NCBI GenBank assembly: GCA_023382535.1
Contig: JAHDWA010000086.1
Location: forward strand, 1 to 34,155
Length of the DNA: 34,155 nucleotides
Direction of reading: 5' to 3'
From: Anaerolineae bacterium
Lineage (GTDB): Bacteria > Chloroflexota > Anaerolineae > 4572-78 > J111
Part shown: piece after piece, positions 14,643 to 21,573 of the stretch
How the letters are laid out: each line of letters opens with the position of its first letter
How positions within the stretch are numbered: position 1 is the first letter of the stretch
Made by a program: the position numbers and the translations under genes
The notes under the pieces: generated by a model
Told to the model about the DNA's origin: nothing
The model's database searches: none
What the model saw: only the letters and a program-made list of their open reading frames with translations

Positions 14643-15369
14643 TAGCTTTGAGTCTATCCTCGATGAGAGCATTTCTGCCTTGCAGGCCGGCGTTCCCATC
14701 GAAGACATTCTGGCCGAAACCCCGGAGTACGCCGCCGAACTGCGCCCGCTGCTTTTTGCCGCCACTATTTTAGCTGACCCTAACCCCAACCTCGTGCCGG
14801 AGGAGCGCAAGTCGGCTCTGCGGGCCGAGTACATGAAGCAAGCTGCCACTCTGCCCGCCGCTTCCTCCCCCAACCTGAGTGAAAAAGTCCAGGCAATTTT
14901 CAGGATTATCCGCCGGCGGTTAACGCGCCGGGCGGTTCTGAACGACCTGGTCACGATTACCCTTACCGTTCTCTTGACCCTGGTAATGACCCTCTTACTC
15001 CTAAGCTACGCCGCCAGGGATACCCTTCCCAGCGATCTACTGTATAGTTTCAAACGGCTCTCCGAGAATGTTCAACTTGGGCTAACCTTTGATGTCGGCC
15101 GCCGCGAGGTCCTGGTCGAGGAATTCAACCAGCGTCGTCTGGACGAAATAGAGCAACTAATCGAGCAAAATCGAGCCGCCGTGGTTCAATTTAAAGGGAT
15201 TCTGGAAACAAAAGGGGGCAATTTGTGGATTATCGCCGGGGAAACGGTCTTTCTACCGGCCGATGTGACCCTGGAGGGTCAACCCCAGGAGGGTAACGAG
15301 GTCGAAGTAATCGGTTTCCTGCGGACCAATAACGTGCTGGTGGCAGATACAGTCAGAGTTATCAAATAG
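14635..15369 (+). CDS. DUF5667-type membrane protein, likely sigma-factor partner
   Basis: This 244-residue protein has a cytoplasmic N-terminus (about 1-100), one strong transmembrane segment (about 105-128, LVTITLTVLLTLVMTLLLL) and an outer part. After the membrane segment, DTLPSDLLYSFKRLSENVQLGLTF matches the DUF5667 pattern. The C-terminus from about residue 184 (FKGILETKGGNLWIIAGETVFL and GNEVEVIGFLRTNNVLVADTVRVI) resembles a small DUF5666 beta-barrel domain. It overlaps the ECF sigma gene and is followed by a strong terminator, so the two form an operon. An anti-sigma or signal-transmitting role is inferred from context. No classical zinc-anti-sigma motif is seen. Confidence 0.8.
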   Translation: MSDSFESILDESISALQAGVPIEDILAETPEYAAELRPLLFAATILADPNPNLVPEERKSALRAEYMKQAATLPAASSPNLSEKVQAIFRIIRRRLTRRAVLNDLVTITLTVLLTLVMTLLLLSYAARDTLPSDLLYSFKRLSENVQLGLTFDVGRREVLVEEFNQRRLDEIEQLIEQNRAAVVQFKGILETKGGNLWIIAGETVFLPADVTLEGQPQEGNEVEVIGFLRTNNVLVADTVRVIK

Positions 15370-15395
15370 AGGTTTGGTGTCATTTTTAAGTGAGC

Positions 15396-15432
15396 AAAAG
15401 GTCGTCTTTGTGTCAGTAAAGACGACCTTTTA
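15396..15432. terminator. Rho-independent terminator after the sigma/DUF5667 operon
   Basis: A perfect 14-bp stem, AAAAGGTCGTCTTT (15396-15409) with AAAGACGACCTTTT (15418-15431) and an 8-nt loop. A-rich and T-rich ends make it potentially bidirectional. Confidence 0.92.
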
Positions 15433-15450
15433 TTGATAGAGGAATTTGGC

Positions 15451-15456
15451 TATAAT
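15451..15456 (+). promoter_or_regulatory. Candidate -10 box of the HAD gene
   Basis: A perfect TATAAT lies 28 bp upstream of the chosen ATG, directly after the terminator. No well-spaced -35 box was recognised. Confidence 0.35.
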
Positions 15457-15483
15457 CTCTCTTATTTCCAGAAAGCGATCCAG

Positions 15484-16137
15484 ATGACTGCTGTTGCCTT
15501 TTTTGATTTAGATTACACCCTCCTTAACGCCAGTTCAGGGCTGCTTTACATCCGAGAAGCGCTCCGGCAACGACGCGTTCCGTGGTGGGTGGTGAGCCAC
15601 ACTTTTCTCAACTACCAGTTGAAGCGGCTCGATTTCGGCCAGGCGCATGGCCGGCTCATTACCCATATTGGCCGGCACGGCCCCAGCGAAACGGCCCAAT
15701 TTTTTAGTGAATGGATTCCGCGCCGTCTTTTGCCGCGTTTAACAGCAGCAGGTCAGGCCAAGATTAATTGGCACCGCAGCCAGGGCCACCGGGTCGTCAT
15801 CCTGTCAGCCTCAATTGAAGAGATTGTCAAACCGGTGGCCGAATATCTCGGTTTAGGGCAAGATTACCTTTGTACCCGCCTGGCCGTGGAAAATGATCGT
15901 TATACCGGCGCGCTGGCCGGCCCGCTGTGCTATGGTCCCGGCAAAGTCTACTGGGCCGAGCAGTGGGCGCTCAAGAATAACCTCACCTTTCCGCCACCGG
16001 TCAGCTACTTTTACACCGACAGCTCATCCGATCTGCCACTGCTTGAAATGGTCGCTCACCCGGTTCCGGTCAACCCTTCCCGCAAACTGGCTAAAATCGC
16101 CGCCGCCAGGGGTTGGACGGTGGAGCGATTCTATTAG
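15484..16137 (+). CDS. HAD-superfamily IB hydrolase (phosphoserine-phosphatase-like)
   Basis: This 217-residue HAD phosphatase has motif I FFDLDYTLLN at residues 6-15 (catalytic DxD), motif II VVILSAS, a conserved lysine in GPGKVYWAEQW, and motif IV YFYTDSSSDLPLLEMV with the metal-binding DSSSD. This arrangement is the HAD-IB subfamily, which includes SerB-like phosphatases and the hydrolase halves of some acyltransferases. The substrate is unknown. The ATG at 15484 is preferred because motif I should be very close to the N-terminus; an upstream in-frame start would add residues not seen in the family. Confidence 0.87.
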   Translation: MTAVAFFDLDYTLLNASSGLLYIREALRQRRVPWWVVSHTFLNYQLKRLDFGQAHGRLITHIGRHGPSETAQFFSEWIPRRLLPRLTAAGQAKINWHRSQGHRVVILSASIEEIVKPVAEYLGLGQDYLCTRLAVENDRYTGALAGPLCYGPGKVYWAEQWALKNNLTFPPPVSYFYTDSSSDLPLLEMVAHPVPVNPSRKLAKIAAARGWTVERFY

Positions 16138-16139
16138 GA

Positions 16140-16159
16140 GTGTTCACGAACCTATGGCA
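16140..16159 (+). repeat. 20-bp dispersed motif, copy 1
   Basis: GTGTTCACGAACCTATGGCA matches GTGTTCACGCACCTGTGGCA at 18561-18580 at 18 of 20 positions. It starts 2 nt after the HAD stop. Both copies are next to palindromic repeats. No function is known. Confidence 0.45.
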
Positions 16160-16168
16160 ACCCGCCAG

Positions 16169-16240
16169 TGACGTAAGGCCCTCACCCCGTCGCTAACGCG
16201 ACTCCCCTCTCCCACTGGGAGAGGGGTTGGGGGAGAGGGC
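16169..16240. repeat. Three-way-junction palindromic intergenic repeat
   Basis: The outer arms GCCCTCACCCC (from about 16169) and GGGGGAGAGGGC (16229-16240) enclose two hairpins. One is GTCGC-TAAC-GCGAC at about 16180-16193. The other is CCCCTCTCCC (16204-16213) with GGGAGAGGGG (16217-16226). Similar CCCTC/GGGAG palindromes are common between genes in many bacteria. From about 16283 to 16318 a 7-bp-period CTACCGT-type array follows, up to the end of the convergent gene. Confidence 0.65.
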
Positions 16241-16318
16241 TATCTGCGAAGGAGCGAGGCAAGTCTTACTCCCCAAATTTAACCCCTGCCTACCGTCTAC
16301 TGTCCACCGTCTACCACT

Positions 16319-16744
16319 CTACTGCCCGCTCACCGTCTGCTCAAAAGCCCTGACGCCCACCTGGGCCATGGCCATGTCTTCCGCTTCCGGGATGCCGCTG
16401 ACGCCAACAGCGCCAATCACCTGGCCCTGGTAGGTAATCGGTACGCCGCCGCCCCAGGCGGTGTAGCGCAAATCGCCGAAGTTGGTCATTGGAAAACCCT
16501 CTTCGCGCGACCGCTGGCCGACGATTTTGCTTTCTGTTGCCTCACGCGCAGCCGTAAAAGCCTTATTCATGGCAATGGTCAGCGAAGGCAATTTGCAGCC
16601 ATCCAGGCGCAGGAAGGCAATCAACTCGCCGTGCGAGTCGGCTACGGCAATAGCCGCAGCTTTGCTCTGTTTCTCCAATTCTGCCTGAATCGCGCCAACA
16701 ATCTTTAAGGCGTCGCTATGCGAGAGGTTATAAGTTTGATACAT
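16319..16744 (-). CDS. GlcG/HbpS-type heme-binding-family protein
   Basis: This 141-residue single-domain protein belongs to the GlcG/HbpS family (PF03928-like). Typical segments are AAAIAVADSHGELIAFLRLDG, AMNKAFTAA, TAWGGGVPITYQGQVIGAVGVSG and the C-terminal EDMAMAQVGVRAF. Members bind heme or act as redox-stress sensors, or are uncharacterised partners of glycolate or diol metabolism genes. No such partner is nearby, so the role is unknown. The ATG has AAGGAG 8 nt upstream on the minus strand. It is convergent with the HAD gene. Confidence 0.85.
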   Translation of the reverse strand: MYQTYNLSHSDALKIVGAIQAELEKQSKAAAIAVADSHGELIAFLRLDGCKLPSLTIAMNKAFTAAREATESKIVGQRSREEGFPMTNFGDLRYTAWGGGVPITYQGQVIGAVGVSGIPEAEDMAMAQVGVRAFEQTVSGQ

Positions 16745-16824
16745 TGGGACATCTCCTTGTATGGAAAGTTTTGATTTTTAGGGTCGTTCTCAGACCAAAT
16801 GCCACTCTTTTGACCCCTCTCGGG

Positions 16825-17355
16825 CTACTGCGGCCATCCCCTATCAGCGGTTGGCGGCCGCTCATTGAGCAGTTTTATAATTCTATCGTAAGTGCCGCTT
16901 AACTCTTCCGGCAGGACACGGGTCTCACCGATAACCGGCATGAAATTGCTGTCGCCGCTCCACCTGGGGACAATGTGGACATGCAGATGGCTGTCTATCC
17001 CTGCCCCGGCAGCCCGGCCAATATTGATGCCGATGTTGAAGCCGTCAGGCTGCATCAACTCGGTCAGCAATTCAGTAAAATAAGTGGTTAGGGTGATCAG
17101 TTCAACCTGCATCTCCATAGACATTTCGGCCAGCGTGGCCACATGATGGTAGGGCAGGAGCATCAAGTGGCCGGTATTGTAGGGATAAATATTGAGCATC
17201 GCAAAAACGAATTGGCCGCGATAAACCAAAAAATTTTCACGGTCCCGCTCATGCTGGTCATTACACTTGGTACAAAAAATACAATCGTCACCTTCAACTT
17301 GGGTCGCAGTAACATACTTCATACGCCAGGGTGTATACAACCTTCCTACAGTCAT
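16825..17355 (-). CDS. HIT-family nucleotide hydrolase/phosphorylase (Ap4A-type)
   Basis: This 176-residue histidine-triad protein has the active-site motif HLHVHIVPRW (H-x-H-x-H). The N-terminus RLYTPWRMKYV and the CIFCTKC cysteine pair with likely zinc-binding character are typical of the bacterial Ap4A-phosphorylase/hydrolase-like HIT group. LLPYHHVATLAEM is the conserved substrate-binding segment. It probably cleaves dinucleoside polyphosphates or related nucleotide conjugates. A GGGAG-type ribosome binding site precedes the ATG. It is followed after about 80 bp by the GlcG-like gene on the same strand. Confidence 0.9.
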   Translation of the reverse strand: MTVGRLYTPWRMKYVTATQVEGDDCIFCTKCNDQHERDRENFLVYRGQFVFAMLNIYPYNTGHLMLLPYHHVATLAEMSMEMQVELITLTTYFTELLTELMQPDGFNIGINIGRAAGAGIDSHLHVHIVPRWSGDSNFMPVIGETRVLPEELSGTYDRIIKLLNERPPTADRGWPQ

Positions 17356-17408
17356 AAATTTGCTCCCGCTGAATAAAGCAGTATATATCAGAGTAGCACA
17401 GAAACGAT

Positions 17409-17439
17409 GAGGCGAAGGTTCATCCCAACACTTCGCCTC
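17409..17439. terminator. Hairpin in the divergent gap between HIT and birA
   Basis: GAGGCGAAG (17409-17417) pairs perfectly with CTTCGCCTC (17431-17439). A T-rich stretch follows on the plus strand, but no plus-strand gene precedes it, so it may be a leader structure or repeat rather than a terminator. Confidence 0.35.
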
Positions 17440-17548
17440 GTCATCTTCTTATCCGTTATTTTACCAAAGAGAGACCCAACAAGCGAATTTGCAAATTGGG
17501 GGGGCAGGGCTATCATAATCATCAGTTACGTTCAAGCAAGGGGGTGTT

Positions 17549-18394
17549 ATGTCTCGATTGAGTGGTGATTTGGTCCGGCACCGCTTGCCTACTTTCGTTT
17601 TTGGCCAAAATGTAATTTACACAGAGCAAACTGGCTCCACCAATACGGAACTCAAGCGATTGGCTCGCTGGGGCGCACCCGAAGGCATGCTCTACCTGAC
17701 CGACGAACAGTTAGTCGGACGCGGCCGCCTGGAACGAAGCTGGCATGCTCCGGCCGGTTCCAGCCTGCTGCTGTCCCTCCTCTTTCGACCTGCCGGCCTG
17801 GTTGCCCCGCATCAGGCCCAACGCCTGACCATGCTCTGCGCGCTGGCCCTGGCCGACGCCATTGAACTGCACACCGAATTGTCCGCCGGCCTCAAATGGC
17901 CCAACGATCTGGTTTGGATTGACGGCAAAAAACTGGCCGGTCTTCTGACAGAATTGGATATAGAAGGAGATGCGCTCAACTGGGCCGTCATTGGGATTGG
18001 CCTCAACGTTAATGTAGACTTTAGCCGGCAGACCGAAACCGAACTCGACCGGCCCGGCCGCCCCGGCAGCGGTGGGCCGCCGCTGGCCCAGGTAGCAACC
18101 AGTCTCTCGATGATTACGGGCCGCGATACCGGCGGCCTGCGCCTGCCGATTTTACAGAGTTTTCTGTTCAATGTCGAGCAGCGCTACGAGGCCCTGCGCC
18201 GGGGCGAGCTGCCGCACCGCGAATGGCAGGAACGGCTCGTCGGGATTGGGCAGCCGGTCACGGTGAAAGTGCTTGAGGGAGCGCAGCGGTACGAAGGCCT
18301 ACTGGCCGGGGTAGATGAAAATGGAGCCATGCTCCTGACCCAGGCAGATGGCTCAACGGTAACGATTTTTGCCGGGGATGTCACCTTACGTTGA
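17549..18394 (+). CDS. birA: Biotin--[acetyl-CoA-carboxylase] ligase BirA (monofunctional)
   Basis: This 281-residue protein attaches biotin to the biotin carboxyl carrier protein. Family signatures are the N-terminal TGSTNTELKRLA, the biotinyl-5'-AMP loop GRGRLERSWHAPAGSSLLLSLL, LKWPNDLVWIDGKKLAGLLTE, and the C-terminal SH3-like domain (about 235-281). It lacks the N-terminal helix-turn-helix of E. coli BirA, so it should be an enzyme without repressor function. The ATG is preceded by AAGGGGG about 6 nt upstream. A proline/glycine-rich insert (about 164-182) is unusual but short. Confidence 0.92.
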   Translation: MSRLSGDLVRHRLPTFVFGQNVIYTEQTGSTNTELKRLARWGAPEGMLYLTDEQLVGRGRLERSWHAPAGSSLLLSLLFRPAGLVAPHQAQRLTMLCALALADAIELHTELSAGLKWPNDLVWIDGKKLAGLLTELDIEGDALNWAVIGIGLNVNVDFSRQTETELDRPGRPGSGGPPLAQVATSLSMITGRDTGGLRLPILQSFLFNVEQRYEALRRGELPHREWQERLVGIGQPVTVKVLEGAQRYEGLLAGVDENGAMLLTQADGSTVTIFAGDVTLR

Positions 18395-18687
18395 CTCAAA
18401 CCGCCAATTGGAAAATCAGCCTGGATTTACCAGGGCCTGTGGGCGCAGAGATAATGTTATACTGCTCTGCGCTCGCTGCATTTTGGGTTAAAGCGTTTCT
18501 ATCGCTAAATATACCTGAAAAGGGTTGCCTGTCACTTGCATTGTGTGTATCATGTTTAAAGTGTTCACGCACCTGTGGCACGCCATCAAGAATAAAAAGG
18601 TGGCAAGGTAGCAAAGTTGCAGAGACATTTAATTTCCCTGTCTACTATCTACTGTCTACCGTCTACTATTTTCAAGGAGTAAGACTT
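18395..18687 (+). other. Repeat-rich gap between birA and hflX
   Basis: This 293-bp stretch is open in the hflX frame but does not look coding. It holds the second copy of the 20-bp motif (18561-18580), an 8-bp-period array (GGTGGCAA, GGTAGCAA, AGTTGCAG; about 18599-18624) and a 7-bp-period array (GTCTACT, ATCTACT, GTCTACC; about 18641-18670), then the hflX ribosome binding site at 18674-18679. A 19-codon ORF (18552-18611) overlaps the 20-bp motif. Confidence 0.6.
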
Positions 18688-20025
18688 ATTTCTACGCAAA
18701 AAACAGACAAATTTATCACCATTAAACCCCTGACCGAACACGCTTTTCTGGTGGGGGTTGAATTAAAACGGCCCAGAAACGGGCAGATCAGCTTCGATGT
18801 AGAAGACTCACTGGAGGAATTGGCTGCCCTGGCCGATACTGCCGGCCTCGAAGTTGAAGGCGGAACCTATCAGCGCTTGGAGGCAATTAATCCAGGCACT
18901 TTAATTGGCAGCGGTAAAATTGAAGAGTTACAGGGCTACCGTGACGAATTGGGGATTGATGTTTTTCTTTTTGACGACGAGCTAAGTCCCCGCCAGCAGC
19001 GTGAGCTGGAGAAACAGCTTAACGTCAAGGTCGTGGATCGAACGGCCCTGATCCTGGACATTTTTGCCCGCCACGCCCATACCCGCGAAGGCCAGTTGCA
19101 GGTCGAATTGGCCCAGTATGAGTACCGGCTGCCCCGGCTGACGCGCATGTGGACCCACCTGGCCCGCCAGGCCGGTGGTCGCGCCGGCGGCGCCAGCGGC
19201 GGCGTGGGCGTGCGCGGTCCCGGCGAAACCCAGCTTGAAGTGGACCGCCGCGAAATCAGCCAGCGCATTGCCCACCTCAAAGAGGAATTGGAAAAGGTAC
19301 GCGCCCATCGCGCCCGCCACCGCAAACAGCGGCAGCGCGCCGGTATTCCGGTGGTCGCTATTGTCGGCTACACCAATGCCGGCAAAAGCACCTTGCTCAA
19401 CGCCCTGGCTCAGGCCGACGTGTACGCCGCCGACCAGCTTTTCGCCACGCTCGACCCGACCACCCGCCGCGTCGCCTTGCCCAGCGGCCTGGAAGTGCTG
19501 TTCAGTGATACGGTCGGCTTTATTCAAAAACTGCCGACTGACCTGGTCGCTGCCTTTCGCGCCACCCTGGAAGAGATCACCGAGGCCGACTTGATTCTGC
19601 ACGTGGTGGACATTACCCACCGCAATGCCGCCGAACAGGCTGCGACTGTCGCCGATACCCTGGCCGAAATCGGGGCGACCCGCGCCCCGGTGCTGGTCGC
19701 CTTGAACAAAATTGACCGGCTGGATGATCCGGACGAAGCCATCGAGCAGTTGGCCCAATACCCCAACAGCCTGGGCATCAGCGCAAAAACCGGGCAGGGC
19801 CTGCCGGCGCTGCTCGCCCGCATCGAAGGGGTCTTACAAGCGAACCACCGCACGATGGAGCTGTTAATCCCCTATGAGCGGGGCGACATTGTTTCGCTGC
19901 TGCACGAGCAGGCGATTATCAATCATGAGAGCCACGAAGCCGAGGGGACGCGGATGGCCGTTTACGTGCCGGAACACCTGCGCGAGGCGCTTCAGCCTTT
20001 TCAGCTTGAACCCCATCGCGCCTGA
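18688..20025 (+). CDS. hflX: GTPase HflX, probable ATT start
   Basis: This translation-factor GTPase binds ribosomes and splits or rescues stalled ones in studied bacteria. The HflX-specific N-terminal domain ends in the conserved GGVGVRGPGETQLEVDRR. The G domain has G1 GYTNAGKST, G3 DTVGFIQKLPTDLVAAFRATLEE, G4 NKID and G5 SAKTG. The frame is open far upstream, but those residues translate repeats. A perfect AAGGAG (18674-18679) lies 8 nt before an in-frame ATT at 18688 (I-S-T-Q-K), and no ATG, GTG or TTG is suitably placed; the next GTG (18751) would cut into the conserved LVGVEL. ATT is the best start, giving 445 residues. Confidence 0.9.
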   Translation: MSTQKTDKFITIKPLTEHAFLVGVELKRPRNGQISFDVEDSLEELAALADTAGLEVEGGTYQRLEAINPGTLIGSGKIEELQGYRDELGIDVFLFDDELSPRQQRELEKQLNVKVVDRTALILDIFARHAHTREGQLQVELAQYEYRLPRLTRMWTHLARQAGGRAGGASGGVGVRGPGETQLEVDRREISQRIAHLKEELEKVRAHRARHRKQRQRAGIPVVAIVGYTNAGKSTLLNALAQADVYAADQLFATLDPTTRRVALPSGLEVLFSDTVGFIQKLPTDLVAAFRATLEEITEADLILHVVDITHRNAAEQAATVADTLAEIGATRAPVLVALNKIDRLDDPDEAIEQLAQYPNSLGISAKTGQGLPALLARIEGVLQANHRTMELLIPYERGDIVSLLHEQAIINHESHEAEGTRMAVYVPEHLREALQPFQLEPHRA

Positions 20026-20029
20026 AAAC

Positions 20030-20097
20030 GACCGCCGACCCCTGACCGCCGACCGCCGCTAAGCCAGGATGGGCGTCAGCGGTCGGTCGTCGGCTCG
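20030..20097. repeat. Heptamer palindrome after hflX
   Basis: The left arm 20030-20060 is GACCGCC/GACCCCT/GACCGCC/GACCGCC. The right arm 20073-20097 is the reverse-complement class (AGCGGTC, GGTCGTC, GGCTCG). It starts 5 bp after the hflX stop. With no T-run it is not a clear terminator. Confidence 0.7.
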
Positions 20098-20131
20098 TTA
20101 TAAGAGAATATAGTCCTCTAAAGAAGATTTC

Positions 20132-20224
20132 GCCGGGATTAGAGGATTGGGGGATGAAAAATAAAGGAAAAAATCTCCTAACACCTGCACTTGCGTGCAG
20201 GCGCAAGTGTCCCCTAATCCCGGC
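20132..20224. repeat. About 95-bp palindromic repeat, copy B
   Basis: The outer arms (20132-20146 and 20210-20224) match at 14 of 15 positions as inverted copies. The central hairpin is CACTTGCG (20188-20195) with CGCAAGTG (20202-20209), and an alternative hairpin CCTGCA/TGCAGG competes with it. It is clearly homologous to copy A (7391-7485), 12.7 kb away. Confidence 0.8.
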
Positions 20225-20270
20225 CCAAAATGTTTCTGGACATCTATGCCACCCACGGAGGGAATTCACT

Positions 20271-20450
20271 ATGCTTGACAAAATGGCAATGATCAAAGGA
20301 CTGCCGGTGATTATCGGCCTGGTTTTGGTCATTATCAGCTTCATTGCCCAATTTGTGCCGGCCCTCGCTTTTTTGACCGCCGGGCTGTGGTTATTACACC
20401 TGGGGGTGATTATCGGCCTGGGTGGGATGTTGTTTTCGGATACGCTGTAA
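20271..20450 (+). CDS. Small two-segment membrane protein
   Basis: This 59-residue, strongly hydrophobic protein has two probable membrane segments (about 8-28 and 33-54) and a short lysine-containing N-terminus. The ATG is preceded by a good Shine-Dalgarno, GGAGG at 20258-20262, which supports translation. The frame stays open upstream through repeat copy B, but those codons are not part of the gene. No family is recognised and no function is proposed. Confidence 0.65.
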   Translation: MLDKMAMIKGLPVIIGLVLVIISFIAQFVPALAFLTAGLWLLHLGVIIGLGGMLFSDTL

Positions 20451-20561
20451 GGGGGAGAGGTTTAGGAGATGGGCTAATAGAATCATTGTTGGGCGGCTGA
20501 ATATATAAAACAACTTGCTCGATATGATCACAAATAATGATTGTCTCCTTTTAGGCTAAGA

Positions 20562-21005
20562 ATGGTGACAGGTAAAGAACACGATTTCAAACCGGAACCC
20601 CCTGAAGGTTTCAAGATAGATGATTTTTTTGTATTTGAAAAAAATATTGCCTATCAGGTTGTGGATTTGCCGAAAGGTCTAAACCCTTTAGAGTTTGCCG
20701 GGATAAGAGATAAAGTATTTCAAAAGCACCTAGAATATTGCGACAAAGAGGTTCGTGACAGTTGGCAAAATGGAACTCATTTATCCTTAGAGTGGAAAAA
20801 TGGAGAGGCTGCCAGCCTGATTGCCGTTGAACTACGTGAAATACTTAAGCCCCTGGGTTATGTTGAAGCAGTAGGGGTCGGTTATTATCATGGAAATACA
20901 ATTGTCTTGTTTCCGGTGTTACCAGAAGGTTTCCAGGATTTTAACATAACAGAGTTACTTGGAAATAAATTTCCTTGGTTTTACAAAGGTTTTACAATCA
21001 GGTAA
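20562..21005 (+). CDS. Protein of unknown function
   Basis: This protein of about 147 residues is not recognised. It is mildly acidic, without a signal peptide or membrane segment, and the second half alternates strand-like and helix-like stretches (LIAVELREILKPLGYVEAVGVGYYHGNTIVLFPVLPEGF). The ATG at 20562 is favoured over the TTG at 20541, but neither has a strong ribosome binding site. Its AT-richer composition and isolation between repeats suggest an accessory gene. Confidence 0.55.
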   Translation: MVTGKEHDFKPEPPEGFKIDDFFVFEKNIAYQVVDLPKGLNPLEFAGIRDKVFQKHLEYCDKEVRDSWQNGTHLSLEWKNGEAASLIAVELREILKPLGYVEAVGVGYYHGNTIVLFPVLPEGFQDFNITELLGNKFPWFYKGFTIR

Positions 21006-21246
21006 ATGAATGTTTTTAAGGAGCCGATTTGAAAAGCTTCTGTATCACGGTGTTCTTCCAATCAAAAGGGCAGCCCACCGATGAAGTACAGCGTCAAGTA
21101 GTAGAATCTTAAAATTGTAAACAGAGGCGCAGGTAAAGGCAGAAAAAAGAGACAGCTTGAACCAAACCGACCTCGAGCCGGGTTTGAGTAGCCACTTTAG
21201 CCTGGAAGATTCAATAACAGGGGTAATGACTTGAAAGGCAATTAAG

Positions 21247-21492
21247 ATGAGTGTCTTAATTTCGGATGAAATTTTATACATAACCCGCATGACCGAAACT
21301 GAATTGCTCCAAGAGATTGCTATTCTACTTTTCCAGAAAGAGAAACTAACCCTGGGCCAAGCTAGCCAGTTGGCCCGGATGAGTCAGCTACAGTTTCAAC
21401 TCTTGTTAGATAGCCGACAGATTCCAATTCATTACGATGTGGATGAATTTGAAGCCGATTTAAGGACTTTGCGTGATATGGGACGATTGTGA
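21247..21492 (+). CDS. UPF0175-family antitoxin-like protein without an intact partner
   Basis: This 81-residue protein matches the UPF0175 family: the opening SVLISDEILYITRMTETELLQEIAILLF, the helix-turn-helix-like KLTLGQASQLARMSQLQFQLLLDSR and the end YDVDEFEADLRTLRDMGRL. UPF0175 genes are usually followed at once by a DUF3368 PIN-domain toxin gene overlapping the stop codon. Here a GTG overlaps the stop (21489) and the first codons read like M-I-V-I, but a TAA follows after five codons, so the toxin is missing. It is therefore an orphan or decayed toxin-antitoxin half. The 240 bp upstream hold no clear gene. Confidence 0.8.
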   Translation: MSVLISDEILYITRMTETELLQEIAILLFQKEKLTLGQASQLARMSQLQFQLLLDSRQIPIHYDVDEFEADLRTLRDMGRL

Positions 21493-21522
21493 TTGTTATT
21501 TGGTAACATCCATATAAACAAA

Positions 21523-21562
21523 ACGAGCCGCAGAGTCTTTTACTCTGCGGCTCGTCGCTTTT
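21523..21562. terminator. Strong terminator between convergent genes
   Basis: A perfect 13-bp stem, ACGAGCCGCAGAG (21523-21535) with CTCTGCGGCTCGT (21543-21555), is followed by CGCTTTTTT on the plus strand. An A-run on the left also lets it act for the convergent minus-strand gene. Confidence 0.93.
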
Positions 21563-21573
21563 TTGAACCAAAC

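Noticed and set aside
18552..18611. Short ORF (19 codons, MFKVFTHLWHAIK start) as a leader peptide or pilin-like gene
   Set aside because: No ribosome binding site and only the first few codons resemble the other copy of the 20-bp motif, where the frame diverges.
18391..18687. 100-residue N-terminal extension of HflX
   Set aside because: It translates octamer and heptamer repeats, overlaps the end of birA, and has no family match.
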